Part shown: positions 34,400-42,103 of the stretch, in pieces
Layout: each line of letters begins with the position of its first letter
How positions within the stretch are numbered: the first letter of the stretch is position 1
Source: Mycobacterium sp. ACS4054
Lineage (GTDB): Bacteria; Actinomycetota; Actinomycetes; Mycobacteriales; Mycobacteriaceae
Reading direction: 5' to 3'
Assembly: GCF_001667275.1 (NCBI RefSeq)
Contig: NZ_LZHV01000041.1
Span: forward strand, 1-64,000
Length of the DNA stretch: 64,000 nucleotides
The notes under the pieces: generated by a model
The model's input: the letters and a program-made list of their open reading frames with translations, nothing else
Told to the model about the DNA's origin: nothing
The model's database searches: none
Position numbers and translations under genes: made by a program

Positions 34400-34606
34400 G
34401 CACCTTCCTGCTGCGGCCCGCGCCTGTCCGGCGCCATGTCTACGTTTGCCGCTGGACCGGCTCCCGTCTGCACCGCTGGCAGCCGTCGCGGCTTCCGGTT
34501 ATCACCCAGACACGCGTGCCAGGTGGCCGGAAAGCGCGAGTCGGCGCACAGCGGATTTCCTGCTAGCTTCCATGCGACGGGTCCGTGGCTGACCCAGACT
34601 GAACTT

Positions 34607-34987
34607 GTGCAAACTGATCGGCGGACGAGTTGCGTGATTGTCGATGACAATCAGGACTTTCTCGACGCGGCGGCGCAATTGCTTGAGCGCCAGGGGATAA
34701 GCGTGGTGGCGGTGGCGACATCTTTCGCAGAGGGTTTGCGGCGCGTACAGGAGTTGAGGCCCGACGTCACTCTCGTCGACATCGATCTCGGCGGGGCAAG
34801 CGGTTTCGAGATCGTCGAACTGCTGCACCGCGATGGGTCGGGCGCGCAGGTGCCAACGATCTTGATTTCCACGCATGCCGAAGAGGATTTCGCGGAGCTC
34901 GTCTCTATTAGCCCGGCTCTGGCCTTCATTCCCAAGGCGGCCCTTTCAGGCGACGCGATCCGAGGCGCCCTCGGGCTGGGCGAGTAA
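34607..34987 (+). CDS. Stand-alone receiver domain
   Basis: A 126-residue CheY-like receiver with no output domain. It has DDN in VIVDDNQDF, the phospho-acceptor Asp in TLVDIDLGG, Ser/Thr in LISTHA and Lys in IPKAAL, so it should be phosphorylatable. GTG at 34607 is the start that fits the domain; the frame is open to ATG 34436, but the extra residues look non-coding and overlap the promoter region of the divergent sigma gene. It may be a phosphate sink, or may bind the sigma factor or its regulator. Confidence 0.78.
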   Translation: MQTDRRTSCVIVDDNQDFLDAAAQLLERQGISVVAVATSFAEGLRRVQELRPDVTLVDIDLGGASGFEIVELLHRDGSGAQVPTILISTHAEEDFAELVSISPALAFIPKAALSGDAIRGALGLGE

Positions 34988-35173
34988 CGGCGGACTCGAC
35001 CGGCGCGACTGTCCGATGCGGCGGTTGTTGAACCACCTCGAGAATTACCGCTAGCCGGAATCCCATGGGGCCGCCAGCACCGACGACATCAGCCCGTACC
35101 ACGGCGATGCTAGGTGTTGAGGTCGCCAATCGGTGATTTCACGAGCCGGCCGAATCATGCAGTGGGAGTTCAG

Positions 35174-35473
35174 ATGTCGTTTGTCACCACACAACCCGAA
35201 GATCTGACCGCGGCGGCGGGACATCTGACCGCAATCGGCACGGCGATGGCCGCCATGAATTCGGTTGTGGCACATCCCACGACGTGGCTGGCACCCGCGG
35301 CGGCTGACGAGGTTTCCGCGCTGGTCGCTGCCGCGTTCGCGGCCCACGGGGCGCTCTTCCAGGAGATCGGGGCACAGTCAGACGTGATCCACCAGATGTT
35401 CGTCGCTACCTTGCAGGCGTCCGCCGGTTCGTACGCCCTCACCGAGGTCGCTAATGCGGCCACGACTCGCTGA
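35174..35473 (+). CDS. PE family protein
   Basis: A 99-residue PE protein, N-terminal domain only. It begins [18 protein letters not shown] and keeps the helical hairpin, with a YxxxE-type secretion signal near its end (SYALTEVAN). Such short PE proteins form a heterodimer with the PPE protein encoded next and are exported by an ESX (type VII) system. ATG at 35174; the frame open to 35114 is not PE-like. Confidence 0.92.
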   Translation: MSFVTTQPEDLTAAAGHLTAIGTAMAAMNSVVAHPTTWLAPAAADEVSALVAAAFAAHGALFQEIGAQSDVIHQMFVATLQASAGSYALTEVANAATTR

Positions 35474-35487
35474 ACACGGCATTCCGG

Positions 35488-36594
35488 ATGGACTTTCAAG
35501 CGCTTCCGCCCGAAATCAACAGCGGCCGCATGTACGCGGGACCGGGGTCGGTTCCGCTGCTGGGCGCCGCGGCCGCGTGGGAGATGGCGGCCGCGGAGCT
35601 GTCTTCCGCGGCGGTCTCCTACTCCGCGGTCATATCCGGGCTCACCGGAAAGGGTTGGCGCGGACCATCGTCGCTGTCGATGGCCGCCTCCGCGGCGGCA
35701 TACGTGACGTGGATGCGCGCCGCCGCATCGCAGGCCGAACAATCGGCCAACCGGGCCCGGTCCGCAGCGTCGGCGTTTGAGGCGGCGTTCGCGGCCACGG
35801 TCCCCCCGCCGGTGATCGCGGCGAACCGAGCGCAGCTGGCAATGCTCATCGCGACTGACATCTTGGGCATCAACTTGCCTGCGATCATGGCAACGGAGGC
35901 TCAATACGCCGAGATGTGGGCCCAAGACGCGGCCGCCATGTACGGCTACGCCGGCTCTTCGGCCGCCGTGGCGAAGTTGACGCCCTTCCCTGCGCCGCAA
36001 CGGAACACCAATGCCACCGGGCTGCAATCCCAAGGGGCCGCTACCGCCGGGGCGGCCGGGCCTCCCGTCGACACCATCGTTCAACAGATTCTCAGCGACC
36101 TGAACAATGCGTTGGCGCCTGACACCGTGAATTCCGGGATCAGCGCTTTCGCAACAGTCCCCTCCATCGTCTTGTCGGCATGCTCGACTCTGTCCGGGTC
36201 GGGCGCGGCGGCGGCCGACTCCACGGCAGCCGCACTCACCAAGGTGAGCGCCGGACTCAGCCAGGTGGCGACCACGCTTGGCTCGGCCGGCTGGCCTCAG
36301 GCCGGCGGTGCGGTGTCCGTGGGACTCGCCCGCGCGGCCACCGTGGGTGCCCTGTCGGTGCCACCCGCCTGGGGCGCCTCCTCGCCGAACACCCTGGCCA
36401 CCAGAGCATTACCAGCAAATCTTGTCAGTGAGACCGATCTCGGCCAGTCGGCGCCCCCGATCGGCTTGGCAAGCACGCCAATTCGCTCGTCCACCAAAGG
36501 AGCGGCGCCGGGTCAGCCCAATGCGGGCGAAGGCACGACCTTGCGGTCGTTGATGCGCCCCGAGGTGCTGCCGCGCCAGCAGTACGTCGGGTAG
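35488..36594 (+). CDS. PPE family protein, SVP subgroup
   Basis: A 368-residue PPE protein. It starts [20 protein letters not shown], has the WxG-type turn after WRGPSS, and a C-terminal SVPPAW signature (near residue 290), which marks the PPE-SVP subgroup. It lies 14 bases after the PE gene, so the two should be co-translated and exported as a pair. Secreted PPE proteins act at the cell surface or in nutrient uptake. It is convergent with the hypothetical gene at 36733. Confidence 0.92.
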   Translation: MDFQALPPEINSGRMYAGPGSVPLLGAAAAWEMAAAELSSAAVSYSAVISGLTGKGWRGPSSLSMAASAAAYVTWMRAAASQAEQSANRARSAASAFEAAFAATVPPPVIAANRAQLAMLIATDILGINLPAIMATEAQYAEMWAQDAAAMYGYAGSSAAVAKLTPFPAPQRNTNATGLQSQGAATAGAAGPPVDTIVQQILSDLNNALAPDTVNSGISAFATVPSIVLSACSTLSGSGAAAADSTAAALTKVSAGLSQVATTLGSAGWPQAGGAVSVGLARAATVGALSVPPAWGASSPNTLATRALPANLVSETDLGQSAPPIGLASTPIRSSTKGAAPGQPNAGEGTTLRSLMRPEVLPRQQYVG

Positions 36595-36732
36595 CTACCG
36601 ACGTGTAATGGGTGACTCCACCGGTCGAGGTGATCGCGCTGAATCGCTTAACGGGGCGCGGCCACACCGAGGTGGCAGTTGACCAGTCGTCGACACATAC
36701 TGTCGAACCATGCGTTTCGTGAAACCAGCGAA

Positions 36733-37329
36733 TCAGTTGAGCGGAAACTGCGCAGTCGCGATTCTCTCCCGGAGCACGCGCCGGTGCCGTGACCACATCG
36801 GTACGTACAAGCCGAGTTCTTTACGCGCTGCCTGCACCACATCTCGACGGTTGACGCTGACGTTCTCGTAGGTCTTCAACGCCGCTCGTTGGCCTTCGGG
36901 CATGTTGTGCAACCACCTGTCCAGTCGGTCCATCAACCCGTCGTCGGCCTCCACTTCCCTCAGCCACACACCGAGCTGAACCGACTGCTGATAGGCGTAG
37001 GCGATGGCCAGATCCGCGGTTTGGTAGTTGCCGGTGAGCGCGAGCTCGCTGATCACCCGGTCGATGGCCTCCGCCTTCTCGGTCAGCAGCTCTCTGCGCT
37101 CCTGCGGTGGCAACGCCTTGAGGATCTCGAGGTCTCGCCCGATCCGCAACGCGTCGGCATACAGCGCTTTCATCTCCTCATAGTGGAATCGCTTCTGCCG
37201 TGACCTCCGGTCGAGGGAGCCCGTGGCGAAAGCGATGACACCCGCCAACACGACGAAAGCGCCGCCTAGCAGTGTGCCCTGGCCGGGAGTCACGTTGTGC
37301 CAAAGATCCACCATCCCGGTCATCTTCAC
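36733..37329 (-). CDS. Membrane-anchored coiled protein, unknown
   Basis: About 198 residues (GTG at 37329; ATG at 37323 or 37314 are possible). One N-terminal membrane segment (TLLGGAFVVLAGVIAFATG) is followed by a charged, helical cytosolic part (EEMKALYADALRIGRDLEIL, in parts) with no recognised domain. It follows the propeller gene by 26 bases on the same strand and may be the last gene of that operon. Function unknown. Confidence 0.65.
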   Translation of the reverse strand: MKMTGMVDLWHNVTPGQGTLLGGAFVVLAGVIAFATGSLDRRSRQKRFHYEEMKALYADALRIGRDLEILKALPPQERRELLTEKAEAIDRVISELALTGNYQTADLAIAYAYQQSVQLGVWLREVEADDGLMDRLDRWLHNMPEGQRAALKTYENVSVNRRDVVQAARKELGLYVPMWSRHRRVLRERIATAQFPLN

Positions 37330-37355
37330 CGCCTATTCGCCTGTGGCACAATCTG

Positions 37356-38252
37356 TCACCGGTGGGCAAGGGCTAGGCCGGTGAGGCCGAATCCCAGGTG
37401 CACCAGCTCGGTGTCGACGCCGGTGTCGACGTTGACATAGCGGATGCCCCCGCCAAGATCTCCGACATAGAACTCCGAGTCAGAAAGGGCCACTACCCCG
37501 ATCGCCTCGTGATATCCGCGAGACAGAATCTGGGCCGGACCAAGCACCGGCTGCACTGTCGACCGGTTGAGCGTGTTTCCGTCTGGCTCGGCGCCGCGGT
37601 CGGTCCACACCAATGTCGTTCCTCCGAGAAGGTGCAGATCGATAGGCTCGGGCAGGTCCTGGTAGAGCAGCTCGACGTCGTCACGATGCTGGGGACTGAC
37701 GCCGGGCGGCAGGTCCAGGGGGGCGCGAAATATCCTGCCCTCGCCGGCTTTTGGTGCACCCTTTTGCGTCCAGTACAGCAGGCGACGATCCAGGTCGACG
37801 GCGATACCAACACAATGGTGGGCAATCGTGCGTGCCGCCTCGTCCCCGACCGCGGCCACCACCAGGGGGTGCAGGTCGCTGCCGTCGAGGTTGCAGGACA
37901 ACACCTGCATGCCTTCCCGGTCGCACCAGAACAGCACGCCGGCCTCGAAGTCGGCGGTGAGCTGCTTACCGGTGGTAAACGCGCCGCGGGGCACGATGGT
38001 GACCCGATTGCCGCCGTCAAGGTCGGCACGTTCCAGTGATCCGTTGCGGGCGTAGGCGACTTCCGAACGTGGGTCACCCCCTGGATCGGGGGCGCCCATG
38101 TTCGTCCAATACACGTGGCCGCGTGACTCGTCGACGACGATGCCGTCGGGCCGCTCGTCGAGGCCGGTGATCAGGGTTCGCACGCGGGCGCCATCCAAGG
38201 ACACCGCCTGCAATTCCTGTTTGCCGTCATTGAGCACCAGTAGCTCGGTCAT
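37356..38252 (-). CDS. YWTD/SMP-30-like beta-propeller protein
   Basis: A 298-residue six-bladed propeller with LDL-receptor-type blades (HVYWTNMGAP, LLYWTQKGAP, TTLVWTDRGA) and SMP-30-like calcium-site character. There is no signal peptide, so it is cytosolic. Bacterial relatives include lactonases and sugar-acid hydrolases, so it might open a lactone formed in the neighbouring aromatic pathway. Start ATG at 38252 overlaps the monooxygenase stop (ATGA), indicating tight coupling. Confidence 0.7.
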   Translation of the reverse strand: MTELLVLNDGKQELQAVSLDGARVRTLITGLDERPDGIVVDESRGHVYWTNMGAPDPGGDPRSEVAYARNGSLERADLDGGNRVTIVPRGAFTTGKQLTADFEAGVLFWCDREGMQVLSCNLDGSDLHPLVVAAVGDEAARTIAHHCVGIAVDLDRRLLYWTQKGAPKAGEGRIFRAPLDLPPGVSPQHRDDVELLYQDLPEPIDLHLLGGTTLVWTDRGAEPDGNTLNRSTVQPVLGPAQILSRGYHEAIGVVALSDSEFYVGDLGGGIRYVNVDTGVDTELVHLGFGLTGLALAHR

Positions 38253-39832
38253 CGGCGTTCGCTCTCGGCTACATCGACGTGGTCCACCGAAAAGGTGGGC
38301 ACGGCGTCGCAGAGCTCCTGAAGATCCCTGCCTGCCCGCATCACCGCGCCATCGGGCCGGACGATTGCCGCGGTCACCCTCCCGCCCCGCAACCAGCGAC
38401 CCAGTTGGCTGTCACCCGTCACCGCGATGCCGACTGCTCCGCGGCGGCGGAGCGCCTCTTGCAGCGGGGTGGTCAGCGGCGACGAGCTCACGACCGCGAA
38501 CCGGTTGCCGATAACCTGGTCGAGGTGCCGGCCGTCGTCCAGAGTTGGGTTCGGGCATAGTGTTCCGCCCAACTGTCCTGGCATCCGGGACTTGACCACG
38601 AGCGACGAACTGCGCAGACCCGGGGCGACGCCGTCGGCGGCGCTGGTCCGGGTGCCAGGCAGGCGCGTGCTTTGCAGGCGCGGAAACGCGACATGCCGGA
38701 CGAGATCACCGACCGCGCCGCCCCCAGTCATCGCCGCCCCTACGGATACCGCCATCATGATCATCGCCGCGGCGTGCGCTTTGCGCTCCCGCTCGTATGT
38801 GTCGAGCGCGCTTTCCGGCAGCGAATTGGCGAGCACCCCAGCCACTTTCCAGCTCAGGTTCAACGCGTCACGAAGGCCTGCAGCCATGCCCTGGCCCACG
38901 AACGGCGGAGTGAGGTGCGCGGCGTCACCGAGAATGAACACGTTTCGGTCCCGCCAGCGACTGGCAACCTTCGCTCGGAACGTGTACTCCGTCACCCGGA
39001 CGAGTTTCAACTCCTCGGCTTCCAAGTCGCGCAGCCACGGCCTGATCAACGGCTCGATGCGCTCGATGGTTTGATAGTCGGCGGCGGTCTCCCCGTCGAG
39101 CAGCCGGAATTCCCAACGGTGACGGGTCTGCCCGACACGCATGTAGGTGCCGGCACGCTCGAGGCTGCACAGCTGGTGGCAGCCCTCCCACTGACCTAGT
39201 TCTGCCTCCGTATCGACGTCGATGACCAACCAGTCCTGCTGAAACGACGGCCCGTACATGTGTGAACCGATGGACGCACGCACCATGCTGTTGGCACCGT
39301 CGCAGCCGAACACGTAGCCGGCCTCGACGGACTGCTCACCGCCGCGCACGCGGTCGAGGAAGCTGACCCGGACACGGCCGGATCTGTTCTGGGTGACTGC
39401 GGTGACCTCAACGTCACCCTTCAACACCACGTGCGGGTACTGCTTGAGGTTGGCGCGCATCATCGCTTCCAACTCCGGTTGGTCGAACATGTTCATCTGC
39501 GGATAGCCGTTGGCGCTGGGCTGCGGACTGCGCTTCAACTCCGCCAGCACTCGCAAATCCTTGTCCAGCAAGCGAAGTCCCAGAGCGGGACGCCGGTGTG
39601 CGGCGAATTCGTCGCCGATGCCCAGCCGGGCCAGAATGCGATAGATCTCATCGTCGGCGTGCACCGCCCGGGGCAACGGGTAGACCGACTCATGGCGGTC
39701 GAGCACCAGGGCCGGAATGCCGTATTGACCAAGCAGCGTCGCGGCGGTGATTCCGGTGGGCCCGGCACCGATGATGATTACCGGCACGAAGTCCGGCAGT
39801 GCCGCCGGGGCGCCGTGATGTTGTGCGTTCAT
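38249..39832 (-). CDS. FAD-dependent aromatic hydroxylase, MhpA-like
   Basis: A 527-residue flavin monooxygenase of the phenol hydroxylase/MhpA class. The ADP-binding fold is IIIGAGPTGITAATLL; the DG motif is GCDGANSMVR; the second FAD motif is GDAAHLTPPFVGQGM. These enzymes hydroxylate a phenolic ring to a catechol using NAD(P)H and oxygen. The stop overlaps the start of the propeller gene, and its ATG overlaps the stop of the FAH gene. With the ring-cleavage dioxygenase upstream it forms an aromatic catabolic operon. Substrate unknown. Confidence 0.88.
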   Translation of the reverse strand: MNAQHHGAPAALPDFVPVIIIGAGPTGITAATLLGQYGIPALVLDRHESVYPLPRAVHADDEIYRILARLGIGDEFAAHRRPALGLRLLDKDLRVLAELKRSPQPSANGYPQMNMFDQPELEAMMRANLKQYPHVVLKGDVEVTAVTQNRSGRVRVSFLDRVRGGEQSVEAGYVFGCDGANSMVRASIGSHMYGPSFQQDWLVIDVDTEAELGQWEGCHQLCSLERAGTYMRVGQTRHRWEFRLLDGETAADYQTIERIEPLIRPWLRDLEAEELKLVRVTEYTFRAKVASRWRDRNVFILGDAAHLTPPFVGQGMAAGLRDALNLSWKVAGVLANSLPESALDTYERERKAHAAAMIMMAVSVGAAMTGGGAVGDLVRHVAFPRLQSTRLPGTRTSAADGVAPGLRSSSLVVKSRMPGQLGGTLCPNPTLDDGRHLDQVIGNRFAVVSSSPLTTPLQEALRRRGAVGIAVTGDSQLGRWLRGGRVTAAIVRPDGAVMRAGRDLQELCDAVPTFSVDHVDVAESERR

Positions 39833-40746
39833 GCGTAGACCACCTTGTTGCGTTGGGTGCCGAGGTCGAGGACGCCGTCGTCAGTGGCCACCGTGGCCTC
39901 CACGACGTCGCCGTGATGTAGGTAGTTGGGGTTCTTCGCTTGTCCGGCAAGGAATGTCGTCAGGTCCATCTGGTGCGGGTTCTCGATCCCGCGCGCGGTG
40001 AGCGCGGTGCCCACGGGGGTGCCGGTGAGGACAATGTCGCCGACCTCCAGCTTCTGGAACCTCGCCAGCGCCTGCAGCGCTTGGACGGGCGAGTAGAGCA
40101 TGTCGCCATCGACCACCATGTCCTGGCGGATCTCACCGTTGACCCGCAGCTGCAGCCGCAGGTCGCCGAAGCGCTTCAGCTCGTCGGCGTCTATCAGCAC
40201 CAACGCCGGTCCGACGGGGGTGAAGGTCGGGTACGACTTCGACTCGTAGAACTGGGCTTTGGTGAGCTGCACGTCGCGCGCCGACACGTCGTTCGTCACC
40301 ACCAGCCCGTGGACGAACTCGGCCAGGTTGCCCTCCGTCACTTCGGTGCCCACCGGAACATCGGCGCCGATGAGCAGAGCGATCTCCAGCTCGTAGTCCA
40401 GCAGCCGCACGTGGGAGGGCTTGACGATGTCGCCGAACGGGCCGGTGACCGAACCGGAGGCCTTGCGGAAGAAGGTCAGTGGGGTCTTGGCCGGGTCACG
40501 ACCGACGTCCCGGACGTGTGAGGCGTAGTTGGTGGCCTGTGCCACCACCCGGCATGGCGTGGTGACCGGCGAGAGCAGCGCGAGGTTCGCCACCGGCACG
40601 GTGTCGGTGGAGGCCAAGGCGCCGTCGATGGCACGGCGGTCGGCGAGCAGCTGCGCGGTGGTGATCGCGTCGGTGCGGATGCGGGCAGCGCCGCCCGGAG
40701 TCTGCACCCACCATGCGTCGGCGGTGTGCAGGATGGAGATGGACAT
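39829..40746 (-). CDS. Fumarylacetoacetate hydrolase family protein
   Basis: A 305-residue FAH-fold enzyme. The metal-binding set is visible as DYELEIALLIG, VHGLVVTNDVSARDVQ and GDIVLTGTPVGT (in parts), the usual Glu/Asp ligands. Such enzymes hydrolyse or decarboxylate the open-chain dienoic or oxo acids made after ring cleavage. ATG at 40746 has GGAAGGA upstream. It lies 36 bases after the dioxygenase gene, so it probably handles that enzyme's product or the next intermediate. Confidence 0.88.
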   Translation of the reverse strand: MSISILHTADAWWVQTPGGAARIRTDAITTAQLLADRRAIDGALASTDTVPVANLALLSPVTTPCRVVAQATNYASHVRDVGRDPAKTPLTFFRKASGSVTGPFGDIVKPSHVRLLDYELEIALLIGADVPVGTEVTEGNLAEFVHGLVVTNDVSARDVQLTKAQFYESKSYPTFTPVGPALVLIDADELKRFGDLRLQLRVNGEIRQDMVVDGDMLYSPVQALQALARFQKLEVGDIVLTGTPVGTALTARGIENPHQMDLTTFLAGQAKNPNYLHHGDVVEATVATDDGVLDLGTQRNKVVYA

Positions 40747-40782
40747 TTGCGGATCCTTCCGTTTGGGTTGGGTGAGGGATTT

Positions 40783-41928
40783 TCAGGACTTGGCTACGTT
40801 GAACAACCCGCGTAGGGCGGAGCGGTCAAACTCGTTGTCGTGGCGCAGCGCCCCGAGCATGAGGCCGAGTTCACGGGCCGCTTCACCGGGTGAACCGACA
40901 CCGAGAAAGTCCTTGCTCGGCGGGGGACCCCACTGATACAGGCCCGACGCCGACAAGGGCGCCCAGCCCGGCTCCAGCGTGTTGTCGAACATGTCGCCGT
41001 CGGCGAAATGCTCAACCAGGAAGCCGCCTTCAGGGTCACGCCAGTAATCGAAGATCTGGCTGCCCTGGATGTGCCGGCCGATGCCCCAAGACCGGAAATA
41101 CCCTCGCTCGCGCAGGTATTCGCCGCCCGCGGCGAGCGCATCGAGGTCGGCGACCTGATATGCGGAGTGCACGTAGCGGTGGGTCGGGCCCAATGCCATT
41201 GCGAGCGTGTGGTGGTCGGCGGGGACCGAACCGCGGTCGCAGCGGATGAAGCTCATCACCGGTCCGCGCGCGCGCTGGCCAGGGTAGTAGCAGAAGTCGC
41301 TGACGATGAGTCCCAGGTGGTCCAGGTACCAGTTCAGGGCCTCGATGTACTTCGGTGTCTGCAGCACGATGTGTCCGAGCCGCTGCACGCGCGCGGGCAC
41401 CCGTGGCGGACGCTGGGTCGCGTTCGCCCGCACCGTGTCATGGCTGGCGCCGAAATTGAATATGTGCGGCTGTTGGGACGGCAGCTCCGGAAGCTCATAC
41501 ACGCCCGCGACCACTCGCAGCGGGATGCCACTGGGGTCGACCAAGTTGACGGTCACCCCGCCCAGCGTCTCGGGCAGGGCCCGCACCGTCGCCCCGGTCG
41601 CGTCGGCCAACCGCAACAGGTCGGATTGCTCGGCGGCGGCGAAGGCCGGCCCGACGAAGCGGGAGCGGGAGCCACGGCGGATCAACACGCACGGCGCACC
41701 GGGATCGCTGCCCCGCAAATGCAACTCGTTATCGGTGCGCAGCACGACGCTGAAACCGAATGCGAGCGCGAAGGCTTCAGCGTTCTGCAGGTCCGGCTTC
41801 TCGAACTCGAGCCAGACGACGTCGTGAACCTTGATCACCGGGTTGGCCGAACGTCCCGGGTGTTCCCCGGGCAGGGCACCCTGCTCGCTGTGCAGGCCGT
41901 TGTGCGAGCCGCTCAATTGCTCGGTCAT
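40783..41928 (-). CDS. Extradiol ring-cleavage dioxygenase, VOC family
   Basis: A 381-residue two-domain vicinal-oxygen-chelate enzyme of the 2,3-dihydroxybiphenyl or catechol 2,3-dioxygenase type. The C-terminal domain has the iron ligands His (LGHIVLQT), His (RYVHSAYQV) and Glu (LVEHFADG). It opens a catechol ring next to the two hydroxyls. ATG at 41928 has GGGAGA upstream; the frame open to 42030 lacks support. It is the first gene of the leftward aromatic operon. No dedicated regulator is adjacent. Confidence 0.86.
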   Translation of the reverse strand: MTEQLSGSHNGLHSEQGALPGEHPGRSANPVIKVHDVVWLEFEKPDLQNAEAFALAFGFSVVLRTDNELHLRGSDPGAPCVLIRRGSRSRFVGPAFAAAEQSDLLRLADATGATVRALPETLGGVTVNLVDPSGIPLRVVAGVYELPELPSQQPHIFNFGASHDTVRANATQRPPRVPARVQRLGHIVLQTPKYIEALNWYLDHLGLIVSDFCYYPGQRARGPVMSFIRCDRGSVPADHHTLAMALGPTHRYVHSAYQVADLDALAAGGEYLRERGYFRSWGIGRHIQGSQIFDYWRDPEGGFLVEHFADGDMFDNTLEPGWAPLSASGLYQWGPPPSKDFLGVGSPGEAARELGLMLGALRHDNEFDRSALRGLFNVAKS

Positions 41929-42103
41929 TGCGCGTCTCCCGAGAACGTGTGCATGATGCTCCTTCCCCAATGAGGTTTTGCTGCCTTGGATTTCGACGGA
42001 CACGGTGTCGTGTACCGCATTCGTCAGCAAGCTTGCCGCCCGCGTCGAGGTCTGTCGTTGCCGCTGGCGGCAATCGTCATCCCCTGCTAGCAGGTATCGG
42101 CGG

